Shown: positions 1 to 8,511, counted from the stretch's first letter. The stretch: DNA of 12,593 nucleotides from an uncultured Prevotella sp. (GCA_937906765.1 CALCUV010000081.1:1-12593); one strand, 5' to 3'. Numbers and translations: made by a program. The notes: a model not told the origin generated them from the letters alone.

Positions 1-2
1 GT

Positions 3-1715
3 GGTACCAATGTCATCCGTCTTTTGCCACCGCTCTGCTTGAGCATGGAAGAAGCGAAGGAATTCTTGACCGACCGCAATATCAAAGGCGAGTGCCCCCG
101 TTGCCATGCCGCTGATGCGTATGGCGACCAGTGTGAAAAGTGTGGTTCTACGCTTTCACCCGAAGAGTTAATCAACCCCTACAATGCCGCTACGGGCAAC
201 GCACTTGTAAAACGCCCCACAAGCCATTGGTATCTTCCGCTCAACGATTACCAAGAGTGGCTCGAGAAGGGGATTTTGGAAGACCACAAAGAGTGGCGCC
301 CCAACGTGTATGGTCAATGTAAGAGTTGGTTAGACTTGGGTCTTCGCCCCCGTGCCGTAACGCGCGACTTGAATTGGGGTATCCCTGTTCCCGTTGAGGG
401 AGCTGAGGGCAAGGTGCTCTATGTTTGGTTTGACGCTCCCATTGGTTATATCTCGAATACGAAAGAGTTGCTCCCCAATGACTGGGAAAAGTGGTGGAAG
501 CAGGAAGATACGCGCCTCCTTCACTTCATCGGTAAGGACAATATCGTTTTCCACTGCATCGTATTCCCAACGATGCTCAAGGCTGAGGGTTCTTACATCC
601 TCCCCGAGAATGTGCCTTCTAACGAATTCTTGAACCTTGAAGACGATAAGATTTCTACGTCGCGCAACTGGGCAGTGTGGCTCCACGAATACTTGGTGGA
701 TTTCCCCGGAAAGCAGGATGTGCTCCGCTATGTCTTGACGGCAAATGCGCCTGAAACAAAGGACAATAACTTTACGTGGAAAGACTTCCAAGCACGTAAC
801 AACAACGAACTCGTAGCCGTTTATGGCAACTTCGTAAACCGCGCCCTCCAGCTCACAAAAAAGTATTACGACGGCGTAGTTCCCGCTTGTGGCGAACTCA
901 CTGAGACGGACAAGGCAACGATTGAGGAATTCACCAACGTGAAGGCAGAAGTGGAGCGCCTTCTCGACACTTTCCGCTTCCGCGATGCCCAGAAGGAAGC
1001 GATGAACTTGGCACGTATCGGTAATAAGTATCTTGCCGACAGCGAACCTTGGAAGGTGGTGAAGACAGATCCTGAACGCGTGAAGACTATCATGCACTTG
1101 TCGCTCCAACTTGTAGCAAACCTCGCCATTGCGTTTGAACCCTTCCTCCCCTTCAGTTCTGCAAAACTCCGCGGTATGCTCAAGATGGAAAATGCAGATT
1201 GGAGTCGCCTCGGTAATACAGACCTCCTTATTGCAGGTCACCAGTTGGAAGAACCCGCATTGCTCTTTGAGAAAATTGAAGATGATGCTATCGACGCGCA
1301 GATGCTTCGCCTCGAAAAGATTAAGGAAGAAAATGAGCGCCTCAAGCAACTTGAAGAAGCAAAGAACTTTAAGGCACAACCCATTAAGCCCAATGTAAGT
1401 TTTGAAGATTGGGAAAAGTTGGACATCCGTGTAGGTACGGTGCTCGAATGTGAGCGTGTGCCCAAGGCGGATAAGTTATTGAAGTTCCTTATTGCCGACG
1501 GCCTTGAAAACCGCACCATTCTTTCGGGCATTGCTCAGCATTATGCGCCCGAAGAACTCGTGGGCAAGCAAATCTGTTTCATTGCCAACTTCCCGCCCCG
1601 CAAAATCCGCGGCATTGAAAGTCAAGGCATGATTCTTTCTGCTGAAAACTTTGACGGTTCGCTTGGTGTAATCACCCTTGACCGAGAAACGAAGAACGGT
1701 TGTCCTGTAGTGTAA
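3..1715 (+). CDS. metG: Methionyl-tRNA synthetase, C-terminal ~570 residues (5' end outside window)
   Basis: Charges initiator and elongator tRNA-Met with methionine in the cytoplasm. The frame is open to the window edge, so the N-terminal catalytic part with the HIGH motif (roughly 110 residues by comparison with E. coli MetG) lies upstream; the TTG at 24 and ATG at 45 are internal codons. Visible in order: a four-cysteine zinc knuckle of two CxxC pairs (bases 93-143); the connective and catalytic core; the KMSKS signature in the variant form KISTS (648-662); the alpha-helical anticodon-binding domain; a charged, probably coiled linker around 1290-1370; and a C-terminal tRNA-binding domain of the Trbp111/EMAP type from about 1395 to the stop. 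That last domain marks the dimeric, long MetG form. I cannot match the first dozen codons confidently to the family, so the edge may be divergent or of lower sequence quality. Identity is otherwise secure. Confidence 0.96.
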   Translation, partial: GTNVIRLLPPLCLSMEEAKEFLTDRNIKGECPRCHAADAYGDQCEKCGSTLSPEELINPYNAATGNALVKRPTSHWYLPLNDYQEWLEKGILEDHKEWRPNVYGQCKSWLDLGLRPRAVTRDLNWGIPVPVEGAEGKVLYVWFDAPIGYISNTKELLPNDWEKWWKQEDTRLLHFIGKDNIVFHCIVFPTMLKAEGSYILPENVPSNEFLNLEDDKISTSRNWAVWLHEYLVDFPGKQDVLRYVLTANAPETKDNNFTWKDFQARNNNELVAVYGNFVNRALQLTKKYYDGVVPACGELTETDKATIEEFTNVKAEVERLLDTFRFRDAQKEAMNLARIGNKYLADSEPWKVVKTDPERVKTIMHLSLQLVANLAIAFEPFLPFSSAKLRGMLKMENADWSRLGNTDLLIAGHQLEEPALLFEKIEDDAIDAQMLRLEKIKEENERLKQLEEAKNFKAQPIKPNVSFEDWEKLDIRVGTVLECERVPKADKLLKFLIADGLENRTILSGIAQHYAPEELVGKQICFIANFPPRKIRGIESQGMILSAENFDGSLGVITLDRETKNGCPVV

Positions 1716-1725
1716 ACGAGCAGGT

Positions 1726-1803
1726 GGGAACTTAGAAAACTTAGTTGCTCTAGACCATCTATAAACTCTAGATATCTAGACAGATTAGCACTTCTAAGTT
1801 CCC
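1726..1803. repeat. 12-bp inverted repeat with inner palindrome between metG and rpoN
   Basis: GGGAACTTAGAA at 1726-1737 is the perfect reverse complement of 1792-1803. The loop contains a perfect 14-bp palindrome, TCTAGATATCTAGA (1767-1780), and a further CTAGA copy. As RNA this gives a long compound hairpin starting 10 bases after the metG stop and ending 27 bases before the rpoN ATG. There is no clean U-run directly after the right arm (pyrimidine-rich sequence with TTTTT follows 13 bases later), so it may be a metG terminator, an rpoN leader structure or a protein site. Confidence 0.6.
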
Positions 1804-1830
1804 CCCTCTCCTACCCTTTTTCTCCTCTTC

Positions 1831-3381
1831 ATGGCATTTTCTCAAAAACAACGCACACGACAAACCTCCACTCAGCGACAGGAACAATCGTTTAAGTTGG
1901 AGCATAAACAGCAAGTGGCTGCAGGGCAACTTGCTGAGCGTAGTTTGGTGGATTTTGAGGAACAGGTGATGAAGGAAATGGAAGAAAATCCCGCACTTGA
2001 GGCTCGCGAGGATTGGGATGAAGATTTCAACAACACGGAAGAGACTGACAACACCTCAGAACTCCACGAGAGCGAAGACATTGGGCGCGACGCCGACTAT
2101 GATGAGGGACGCTCGGACTTCCCTAACGATGATGACGGACTGGACATCTCTGACAATCGCATCGGTGAGAGTTACTTCCCCGATTATACCAGCAACGATG
2201 CCCTGATTACCGAAACCGCCACCTTCTATGACTCGCTCGAGGCACAACTCATCAACTTCGACCTCACGGATGAGGAACACGAAGTGATGACTTACCTTAT
2301 CGGGTCGCTCGACAACAATGGCTACTTGCTGAAAGACTTGGAATTGCTCTCTGATGAACTCTTCGTTTATTTCCATAAGAACGTGAGCGTAGCCCAACTC
2401 GAACGCCTCTTGAAGTTACTCCAAACCTTGGAACCCTTTGGCGTTGGAGCGCGCAACGAGCAAGAATGTCTGCTCCTGCAATTACAGGCAAAGACCTTAG
2501 AACCGAAATTAAAGGCTACGGCAATTCGGATTGTGGAAACGCATTTTGACCTTTTCATCCACAAGAAGTGGACGGAGTTGCGCCAACGCTTACGCCTTTC
2601 TGAAGCTGACTTTGATGCGGTCATTCAGGTGGTCAAACACCTAAATTTAAAACCCGGTGCAGGGTTTAACGAAGGGATTTCGGCAAGCGCACCTACCATT
2701 GTCCCCGATTTCTTCGTAATGGTGAGCAACGATGGTGACATTGCCATAGAACTCAACAACGGAAATGTGCCCGAACTTTGCGTAAGTCCTTCCTACCTTG
2801 AGATGGTGCGCCAACTCAGTCCGAAGAAGGAGCAGTTGCCCAAGTCACAGTTAGACGAACTTCTGTTAGTGCAAGACAAAATTGCCGCTGCCAGAAATTT
2901 CATGAACATTGTCAACATGCGCACCGTTGCTCTGCGCAAATTGGGACGGATTATCGTGCAAGAACAACGCGCCTTCTTCCTAAACAATGACGATGAGGCG
3001 TTGCTCAAACCGATGAACCTCAGAGACATCAACGAAAAATTAGAGATGCACCTCTCTGTCGTGTCACGACTTATCAGAAACAAATATCTACAAACGCCCT
3101 ACGGCACCTACCCTCTCAAGAAATTCTTCCCCAACTCCTTTATTTCACAACAGGGTGAAGAACTGTCCACCCCGCTAATGCATCTGAAATTAGAAGAACT
3201 GGTGGCGGGAGAAGACAAAACCAAACCGCTCTCCGACGAACAGATTGCAGCGGAAATGAGCAAGTTAGGGTTCCCCGTGGCGCGCAGAACGGTGGCAAAA
3301 TATCGCGAACAACTCGGCATCCCCGAGAAGCGCTTACGCAAAATAACCACTCCCCATTCCCCGTTAAACGTTAATCGTTAA
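1831..3381 (+). CDS. rpoN: RNA polymerase sigma-54 factor
   Basis: Alternative sigma factor that directs RNA polymerase to -24/-12 promoters and needs an AAA+ activator for open-complex formation. Three parts are visible in its 516 residues. Region I is glutamine-rich (about 1-57), contacts activator and core, and ends in the usual ENPALE-type motif. Region II is unusually acidic (about 58-115). The core-binding and DNA-binding parts follow, with a helix-turn-helix around 390-435 and the diagnostic RpoN box ARRTVAKYRE at 484-493, unchanged from E. coli. Start is ATG 1831; no Shine-Dalgarno is present, which is normal in this phylum. It is about 40 residues longer than E. coli RpoN, partly from the acidic region. 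The last five residues before the stop are encoded by a tandem repeat that continues into the gap, so the tail after the RpoN box is probably not conserved. It is 115 bases after metG and 38 bases before the next gene, with which it may be co-transcribed. Confidence 0.97.
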   Translation: MAFSQKQRTRQTSTQRQEQSFKLEHKQQVAAGQLAERSLVDFEEQVMKEMEENPALEAREDWDEDFNNTEETDNTSELHESEDIGRDADYDEGRSDFPNDDDGLDISDNRIGESYFPDYTSNDALITETATFYDSLEAQLINFDLTDEEHEVMTYLIGSLDNNGYLLKDLELLSDELFVYFHKNVSVAQLERLLKLLQTLEPFGVGARNEQECLLLQLQAKTLEPKLKATAIRIVETHFDLFIHKKWTELRQRLRLSEADFDAVIQVVKHLNLKPGAGFNEGISASAPTIVPDFFVMVSNDGDIAIELNNGNVPELCVSPSYLEMVRQLSPKKEQLPKSQLDELLLVQDKIAAARNFMNIVNMRTVALRKLGRIIVQEQRAFFLNNDDEALLKPMNLRDINEKLEMHLSVVSRLIRNKYLQTPYGTYPLKKFFPNSFISQQGEELSTPLMHLKLEELVAGEDKTKPLSDEQIAAEMSKLGFPVARRTVAKYREQLGIPEKRLRKITTPHSPLNVNR

Positions 3382-3398
3382 ACGTTAATCGTTTAAAC
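3362..3398. repeat. 14-bp tandem repeat spanning the rpoN stop codon
   Basis: CGTTAAACGTTAAT occurs twice head to tail (3362-3375, 3376-3389), followed by a diverged third start, CGTTTAAAC (3390-3398). Each unit is itself partly palindromic (AACGTT). The first copy encodes the last residues of RpoN and the second begins with the stop codon region, so the repeat straddles the gene end. Confidence 0.8.
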
Positions 3399-3419
3399 AA
3401 CAACAACACAAACAAAACT

Positions 3420-4037
3420 TTGGACAATCGACTACTGCTCAGAAGCGCAAAATTAATATCCGCCCTCACCTCCCCTTTCTATCTCCCTGTACTTGCATTT
3501 CTGCTCGTTTTCTCGTTCAGTCATTTGCGACTTTTGCCTTGGGAATACAAGGGAATCGTCATTGGGATGGTCTATTTCTTTACGGCGCTACTTCCCCGCA
3601 CACTCATCTTTTTATATATCAAAATTAGCGGCTGGCGACATAGAGAATTAAATCAGCAAGAGCATCGTTACATGCCCTATGCCCTATCCATTTTCTCCTA
3701 TGTCCTATTGCTTTACATCATGATGCTGATTTGCATGCCACAATTTACGCTCAGCCTCATCATCGGAGCATTAGCCATTCAGTTAATCTGCTTTTTCATT
3801 AACCCCATTCTCAAGGTGAGCACCCACGCCGCCAGTGCGGGAGGCATCATTGGGGCTTTAATGGTGTTGGGACTCTACTTTAATTTCAACCCCCTCTTTT
3901 GGCTCTGCCTTGCCATACTTTACACAGGAATGGTTTGCACCGCCCGCTACATCTTACGCGTTCACACACTTGCGGGATTAGGGTGGGGCGTGCTCATCGG
4001 CATCGTGTGTGGCGCAGGTTGCATGTGGCTCACTTAG
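3420..4037 (+). CDS. PAP2-like polytopic membrane protein
   Basis: A 205-residue, very hydrophobic protein with about six predicted membrane helices, so an inner-membrane protein. Its second half carries weak PAP2 phosphatase signatures: KVSTH (132-136) resembles the S-x-H motif, and ARYILRVHT (175-183) resembles the SRxxxxxH motif (Arg176, His182). WRHRELNQQEHRYMP (72-86) may correspond to the K-x6-RP motif. If active, it would dephosphorylate a lipid pyrophosphate or phosphate, for example undecaprenyl pyrophosphate recycling, but the motifs are degenerate and the substrate is unknown. Start is taken as TTG 3420, because no ATG precedes the first membrane helix and the A-rich tract just upstream is typical of translation starts in this phylum. 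It follows rpoN by 38 bases and may share its transcript. An alternative is a non-catalytic member of the superfamily. Confidence 0.7.
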   Translation: MDNRLLLRSAKLISALTSPFYLPVLAFLLVFSFSHLRLLPWEYKGIVIGMVYFFTALLPRTLIFLYIKISGWRHRELNQQEHRYMPYALSIFSYVLLLYIMMLICMPQFTLSLIIGALAIQLICFFINPILKVSTHAASAGGIIGALMVLGLYFNFNPLFWLCLAILYTGMVCTARYILRVHTLAGLGWGVLIGIVCGAGCMWLT

Positions 4038-4283
4038 AGCAAGTTGCTGAGACTTGAAATCAGCACTGCTTGACCTCTATATAACTTTTTGATTATTAAA
4101 AGGTTTAAACACGCGTCACAATTTAAGATATTGTTTTTCTAAAGTTAGACTTTGTGCGTCGAATTTAAGACTTTGGAAACACAATGACTAATATGCTGTT
4201 GCGCATACCTATTTAAGGCGAAATTTCACGTCATTTTAATCGCAAAAATAAACAATCTATAATCACTAAATACCTCTTATCTC
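4038..4283. other. Gap between the PAP2-like gene and purE
   Basis: A 246-base AT-rich stretch without a credible gene. Shortly after the upstream stop there is a modest hairpin (TGCTGA 4045-4050 with TCAGCA 4060-4065, extended by CAAG 4040-4043 with CTTG 4069-4072) that lacks a directly adjoining U-run. AGACTTTG occurs twice, at 4147-4154 and 4168-4175, exactly 21 bases apart. The purE promoter must lie in this gap, but I see no TTTG/TAnnTTTG pair with proper spacing. Confidence 0.4.
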
Positions 4284-4790
4284 ATGACACCTCTCGTAAG
4301 CATTATCATGGGTAGCACCAGCGACCTGCCCGTTATGGAAAAAGCAGCAAAGTTCCTTAACGATATGGAAATTCCCTTTGAAATGAACGCCCTTTCTGCA
4401 CACCGCACACCTCAGGAAGTTGAGGATTTCGCAAAGTCTGCACAAGCGCGTGGCATTAAGGTAATCATTGCTGGTGCAGGAATGGCAGCTGCGCTCCCCG
4501 GTGTAGTTGCTGCAAGCACTAACGTACCCGTAATTGGTGTACCTATTAAGGGTATGCTCGACGGATTAGATGCGCTACTCTCTATCGTACAGATGCCTCC
4601 CGGAATTCCCGTTGCAACGGTGGGCGTAAACGGTGCGCTCAACGCTGGTATTCTTGCCGCTCAGATGATTTCACTCTCCGACGCCGCTCTTGCTGAAAAA
4701 CTCGTGGCGTATAAGGAAGGCCTCAAGTCTAAAATCGTAAAGGCAAACGAGGAACTCTCTGAAGTAAAATACGCTTTCAAGACAAATTAA
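4284..4790 (+). CDS. purE: N5-carboxyaminoimidazole ribonucleotide mutase (PurE, class I)
   Basis: Converts N5-CAIR to CAIR in de novo purine synthesis in the cytoplasm, normally acting after PurK. The 168-residue length matches a single-domain bacterial PurE. Visible motifs are GSTSD (10-14, phosphate-binding loop), SAHRTP (38-43, with the catalytic His40), and AGAGMAAALPG (63-73) lining the active site. The last motif has Ala where E. coli has a His in AAHLPG; I believe this is usual for Bacteroidetes PurE, but that is from memory. The later IVQMPPGIPVATVG block is also typical of class I. ATG 4284 is the only reasonable start. No purK is adjacent. The gene has its own strong terminator directly downstream, so it is probably transcribed alone or as the last gene of a transcript. 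Confidence 0.95.
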   Translation: MTPLVSIIMGSTSDLPVMEKAAKFLNDMEIPFEMNALSAHRTPQEVEDFAKSAQARGIKVIIAGAGMAAALPGVVAASTNVPVIGVPIKGMLDGLDALLSIVQMPPGIPVATVGVNGALNAGILAAQMISLSDAALAEKLVAYKEGLKSKIVKANEELSEVKYAFKTN

Positions 4791-4797
4791 TTTTTAC

Positions 4798-4854
4798 ACA
4801 ATAAAGCGTTGAAGCACAAGGTTACTATCATGTGCTTCAGCGCTTTATTGTTTT
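4798..4854 (+). terminator. Intrinsic terminator of purE
   Basis: A 21-bp stem (4798-4818 with 4831-4851) has a 12-base loop and runs into TTTT. The only non-Watson-Crick pair, T4809 with G4840, is a G-U wobble in the + strand transcript and would be an A-C mismatch on the other strand. That fits termination of purE, whose stop is 8 bases upstream. Confidence 0.9.
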
Positions 4855-4904
4855 ATCAGAGTTTAAGTTTGAGGGGTGTTCTTCAAGAGCAAATGTAGAA
4901 AATA

Positions 4905-5089
4905 CATACCCCCTCCCCGCCTTTGGCGGTACTCCCCCTATCTTAAGGGGAGAGATGGGTTACATACTTCCTTTGTTATCAAACAACAGTCCTCTACTCG
5001 CTCTTTAGTTGGAATCTAAAGCGAATAAATCATTATAAACTCTCCCCTTAAGATAGGGGGAGTACCGCCAAAGGCGGGGAGGGGGTATG
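4905..5089. repeat. MITE/REPIN-like element with 50-bp perfect inverted arms
   Basis: Bases 4905-4954 and 5040-5089 are perfect reverse complements over 50 bp, separated by 85 bases of AT-rich sequence that contain a small internal hairpin (about 5000-5023). Each GC-rich arm is itself built of two palindromes: a CCGCC/GGCGG hairpin and a CTCCCC/GGGGAG hairpin. The element is flanked on both sides by AATA (4901-4904 and 5090-5093), a possible 4-bp target duplication. There is no transposase inside, so this would be a non-autonomous element moved in trans. It lies between the purE terminator and ispG, ending 51 bases before the ispG ATG. Confidence 0.75.
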
Positions 5090-5140
5090 AATACCTAAAA
5101 CCAAAAAGTTTATTCATCTATTTCTAAATAGGAATCCCCT

Positions 5141-7024
5141 ATGCGCTACTTCCATTGCGGTTCTGAACTCTTCAATTACACACCGCGCAAATCTCATGAA
5201 GTAATGATTGGCAACCGTCCGCTTGGCGGTGACCACCCCATCCGTATTCAGAGTATGACCACCACTGCCACGACCGACACAGAGGGTAGCATTGCGCAGT
5301 GTCGCGCAATCATTGAGGCGGGAGGCGATTATGTGCGTCTCACTACCCAAGGTACGATTGAGGCACGCGCTCTTGAACCCATCCGCAAGGCACTCAACGA
5401 GGCGGGACTCACAAATCCGCTCGTGGCAGACGTACACTTCAACCCCAATGTGGCAGACGTTGCCGCAACGGTGGTAGAGAAGGTGCGCATCAACCCTGGT
5501 AATTACGTAGATCCCGCACGTACGTTCAAGTCGTTGGAATATACGGACGAGGAATATGCTGCCGAACTCCAGCGCCTCGAAGAGCGCTTCACGCGTTTGC
5601 TTGATATTTGTCGCGAACACGGAACGGCGCTTCGCATAGGCGTAAACCATGGGTCGCTTTCCGACCGTATTATGTGCCGTTACGGCGATACGCCCGAGGG
5701 CATCGTAGAGAGTTGCATGGAGTTCTTACGCATTTGCGTGAAGCAGAATTTCAAGGACGTTGTTATCTCCATTAAGGCCAGCAATACGGTTGTCATGGTG
5801 CGCAGCATGCGCTTGCTTTGCGCCGTCATGAGTAAGGAGAAGATGACCTTCCCCCTTCACCTCGGCGTGACTGAGGCAGGCGAGGGCGAAGACGGCAGAA
5901 TCAAGAGTGCAGCAGGCATTGGTGCGCTCCTTGCTGACGGTATTGGCGACACACTCCGCGTATCGTTGAGCGAGGCTCCCGAATGCGAAATCCCCGTTGC
6001 CTACAAGTTGGCATCCTATGTCATTGAGCAGCGCAACAATCACCAACCCATCACGGCACGTGCCTGTGGCGCCTTCGACTGGCTCCATCCCGAGCGACGC
6101 GCAACGATGCCCGTACGCAACATTGGCGGTACGAACCTCCCCGTAGTGATTTCCTGCCGATTGGGTGGGGAAGAGGATTACGGAACCGTCATCCCCGACT
6201 ACGTATATTGCGGCGGAGCGCTCCCCAAGAAGCGCATGGATGGGGTAGGGTATATCCTTGACCTCCCTGCATGGAAGGGCGAAGAGGGTACGTATCCTGC
6301 ATTCACGCCTACATCACTTCCCTTCGTGGGCGGCTGCCGTGCAGACCTGAAGTTCCTTTTCTTGACTTACACGGGATGTAATGCCGAGGTGAAAGCCTTC
6401 CTGCGTCAGCATCCTGAAGTAGTCATCGTGGCGCAAAGTAATCATGCCAACCGCCTTGGCGAACAGCGTGCGCTCATTCACGAACTCTGGAGCGAGGGAC
6501 TGAACCATCCCGTTATTGCCTTCCAACATTATGCCCTTACGGCACCTCAAATGGAGGACTTCCAAATCCGTGCGGCGGCCGATTGTGGCGCACTCCTTTT
6601 CGACAATCTTATTGACGGCATCTGCCTCTTCAATAATCCGCCACAGGGACGCCCAAATATTCCGCTCCAGCGCCAAGATGATACCGCCTTTGGCATACTT
6701 CAAGCGACGCGTCAGCGCACTACGAAGACGGAATATATTTCCTGTCCGGGTTGTGGCCGTACGCTTTACGACCTTCAGGCAACCATTGCCCGCATTAAGG
6801 CAGCAACTGCCCACCTCAAGGGACTCAAAATCGCCATCATGGGATGTATTGTCAACGGTCCCGGAGAGATGGCGGATGCCGACTATGGTTATGTAGGCGC
6901 AGCCCGAGGTAAGGTCAGCCTTTACCGTGGTAAGCAGTGCGTAGAGAAGAATATTCCCTCGGAAGAAGCTGTAGAAAAACTCTTGCAGTTGATTGATAGT
7001 GACAGAGTTGCTTCGCAGGCATAA
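5141..7024 (+). CDS. ispG: 4-hydroxy-3-methylbut-2-enyl diphosphate synthase, large three-domain form
   Basis: Penultimate enzyme of the MEP isoprenoid pathway: it reduces MEcPP to HMBPP using a [4Fe-4S] cluster. The N-terminal TIM barrel (about 1-290) begins with the typical IGNRPLGGDHPIRIQSMTTT block. An extra central domain (about 300-520) follows, which is absent from the short E. coli-type enzyme and characteristic of the plant, Chlamydia and Bacteroidetes type. The C-terminal ferredoxin-like domain carries the cluster ligands Cys535 and Cys538 (CPGC), Cys569 (MGCIVNGPGE) and the conserved Glu576. At 627 residues it is full length. ATG 5141 is chosen because it directly precedes the conserved N-terminus; there is no Shine-Dalgarno. 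Its upstream region is occupied by an inverted-repeat element, and I see no clear promoter in the remaining 51 bases, so expression may start within the element or by read-through. Confidence 0.97.
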   Translation: MRYFHCGSELFNYTPRKSHEVMIGNRPLGGDHPIRIQSMTTTATTDTEGSIAQCRAIIEAGGDYVRLTTQGTIEARALEPIRKALNEAGLTNPLVADVHFNPNVADVAATVVEKVRINPGNYVDPARTFKSLEYTDEEYAAELQRLEERFTRLLDICREHGTALRIGVNHGSLSDRIMCRYGDTPEGIVESCMEFLRICVKQNFKDVVISIKASNTVVMVRSMRLLCAVMSKEKMTFPLHLGVTEAGEGEDGRIKSAAGIGALLADGIGDTLRVSLSEAPECEIPVAYKLASYVIEQRNNHQPITARACGAFDWLHPERRATMPVRNIGGTNLPVVISCRLGGEEDYGTVIPDYVYCGGALPKKRMDGVGYILDLPAWKGEEGTYPAFTPTSLPFVGGCRADLKFLFLTYTGCNAEVKAFLRQHPEVVIVAQSNHANRLGEQRALIHELWSEGLNHPVIAFQHYALTAPQMEDFQIRAAADCGALLFDNLIDGICLFNNPPQGRPNIPLQRQDDTAFGILQATRQRTTKTEYISCPGCGRTLYDLQATIARIKAATAHLKGLKIAIMGCIVNGPGEMADADYGYVGAARGKVSLYRGKQCVEKNIPSEEAVEKLLQLIDSDRVASQA

Positions 7025-7046
7025 AGTTTTTGGAGGCAGAAAAACT
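7025..7046 (+). terminator. Weak hairpin after ispG
   Basis: AGTTTTT (7025-7031) pairs with AAAAACT (7040-7046) around an 8-base loop directly after the ispG stop. The stem is AT-only apart from one pair and lacks a following U-run, so terminator function is only a guess based on position. Confidence 0.25.
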
Positions 7047-7200
7047 ATTTGAGACTTACGAAAAATTAAGTAACTTATAATTTGAAATGTAATACTTATA
7101 TTTTTAACGAAGTGCCGAATAATTTTCCTCCACAATATCCCCCTCAAAAGTTTCCATATCTTTTTTGCAAAATCTCTCCTCTTAATCTGCAGAAAAAGCG

Positions 7201-7208
7201 TAACTTTG
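7201..7208 (+). promoter_or_regulatory. Probable -7 box of the mdh promoter
   Basis: TAACTTTG fits the Bacteroidetes -7 consensus TAnnTTTG exactly. I find no good TTTG at the expected 19-21 base distance upstream (the nearest, 7164-7167, is 33 bases away), so the -33 element is weak or absent. Transcription from here would give an mdh leader of about 65-70 bases. Confidence 0.5.
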
Positions 7209-7280
7209 TACCGAGGAGGAGTCTCGCCCTTTGGCAACCCTCAAAATAGTAAACACATTTCTCAAATTTATTACAATAAC

Positions 7281-8273
7281 ATGGCATTCTTAACAGACGA
7301 AAAGCTCGTAATCGTTGGTGCAGCTGGTATGATCGGCTCCAACATGGTTCAGTCAGCCCTCATGATGGGCCTCACTTCTAACATCTGCCTCTTCGACGTG
7401 TTCTCACCCGAAGGCGTAGCTGAAGAAATGCGTCAGAGCGGTTTTGACAATGTAAACATCACTGCTACTACTGATGTAAAGGAAGCATTCACAGGTGCTA
7501 AGTACATCATCTCTTCAGGTGGTGCTCCCCGTAAGGAAGGTATGACTCGCGAAGACCTTCTCGCTGGTAACTGCAAGATTGCTGAAGAACTCGGTAAGAA
7601 CATTAAGGCTTACTGCCCCGATGTTAAGCACGTTGTTATCATCTTTAACCCCGCTGACCTCACTGGTCTCGTAACACTTCTCTACTCAGGTTTGAAGCCT
7701 GGTCAGGTTACAACGCTCGCAGGTCTCGACACAACTCGTCTTCAGAGCGCACTCGCTAAGAAGTTCGGCGTAATGCAGAGCGAAATCACCGGTTGCGCAA
7801 CTTACGGTGGTCACGGCGAACAAATGGCAGTATTCGGTAGCGCAGTAAAGGTAGCTGGCAAGCCCCTTAACGACCTTATCGGTACAGCAGAATTCCCCGC
7901 TGAAGAATGGGAACAAATGAAGAAGGACGTAACTCAGGGTGGTGCTGCAATCATCAAGCTCCGCGGTCGTTCATCTTTCCAGAGCCCCTCTTACCTTTCT
8001 GTAGAAATGATTCGTTCAGTAATGGGTGGCGAACCCTTCCGTTTCCCCGCTGGTACTTACGTAAGCAACGAAAAGTACAACCACATCATGATGGCAATGG
8101 ACACAGTTCTCGACAAGAACGGTTGCTCATACAAGATGCCCGTTGGTACTGCTGACGAAATCGCTAAGCTCGATGCTTCTTACGAACACCTCTGCAAGAT
8201 GCGTGACGAACTCGTAACGCTCGGCATCGTTCCCGCAATCTCTGAATGGAGTTCTATCAACCCCAACCTCTAA
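7281..8273 (+). CDS. mdh: Malate dehydrogenase (NAD-dependent)
   Basis: Interconverts malate and oxaloacetate with NAD; in fermenting Bacteroidales it serves the reductive branch towards succinate. The lactate/malate dehydrogenase fold is visible over 330 residues. It shows a Rossmann loop GAAGMIG (13-19), Asp39 after the second strand (favouring NAD over NADP), substrate-binding Arg84 and Arg90 in the APRKEGMTR loop, Asn123, the LDTTR motif with Asp150 and Arg153, and catalytic His178 in GGHGE. Start is ATG 7281: the frame is open further upstream to a TTG at 7206, but those codons have no family resemblance and overlap the likely promoter. Codon choice is strongly biased (GGT, AAG, CTC, AAC dominate), which suggests high expression. 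A strong hairpin follows 25 bases after the stop. Confidence 0.96.
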   Translation: MAFLTDEKLVIVGAAGMIGSNMVQSALMMGLTSNICLFDVFSPEGVAEEMRQSGFDNVNITATTDVKEAFTGAKYIISSGGAPRKEGMTREDLLAGNCKIAEELGKNIKAYCPDVKHVVIIFNPADLTGLVTLLYSGLKPGQVTTLAGLDTTRLQSALAKKFGVMQSEITGCATYGGHGEQMAVFGSAVKVAGKPLNDLIGTAEFPAEEWEQMKKDVTQGGAAIIKLRGRSSFQSPSYLSVEMIRSVMGGEPFRFPAGTYVSNEKYNHIMMAMDTVLDKNGCSYKMPVGTADEIAKLDASYEHLCKMRDELVTLGIVPAISEWSSINPNL

Positions 8274-8298
8274 TCTTTTTTAGAGCATAGAAAACATT

Positions 8299-8337
8299 AC
8301 TCCGCCCTGCAAGCAATAGACACTTGCAGGGCGGAGT
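8299..8337 (+). terminator. GC-rich hairpin after mdh
   Basis: A perfect 15-bp stem, ACTCCGCCCTGCAAG (8299-8313) with its complement (8323-8337), has a 9-base loop; weaker pairing of the AT-rich flanks extends it. It lies 25 bases after the mdh stop, so it is probably its terminator, although no strong U-run follows. Nearly the same stem recurs at 9859-9901. Confidence 0.7.
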
Positions 8338-8399
8338 TGTTATGTTCTATACTCAACTTTTGTACTCCTAACTATAGCGTTAGAATCTCTAATACATCT

Positions 8400-8511
8400 G
8401 AAATATGGAAATAAAAATTGGAATTTTAACAGTTTTATGGAAGTAGAAACCCTAAAAATGCCCGTTTTATGGAAATAGAATTACAGAAAATTGCCGTTTT
8501 ATGGAAATAGA
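8400..8511 (+). repeat. Four direct repeats at an exact 32-bp period upstream of the ATPase gene
   Basis: GTTTTATGGAAATAGA occurs perfectly at 8464-8479 and 8496-8511, with one mismatch at 8432-8447, and as a degenerate copy keeping ATGGAAATA in the same register at 8400-8415. Starts are exactly 32 bases apart, about three helical turns, so all copies face the same side of the DNA. The sequence just before the perfect copies (AAAATTGCC or AAAATGCCC) is also similar. The last copy fills the spacer between the -33 and -7 elements, which suggests an operator, perhaps for autoregulation. Confidence 0.75.

Noticed and set aside
330..1379. Long open frame of 349 codons on the - strand
   Set aside because: It lies entirely inside metG, has no recognisable motifs and is a composition shadow of a well-identified gene.
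4145..4176. Promoter for purE made of the two AGACTTTG copies
   Set aside because: Neither copy fits TAnnTTTG exactly, and the spacing to any TTTG upstream is too short, so it stays only a noted repeat.
6314..7237. Open frame of 307 codons on the - strand
   Set aside because: It overlaps the conserved C-terminal domain of ispG, and its extension over the gap has no domain or start signal.
8400..8511. CRISPR array in front of the ATPase gene
   Set aside because: The repeats are 16 bp with 16-bp gaps that are partly similar to each other, only four copies, no cas genes, and the last copy sits inside a promoter.
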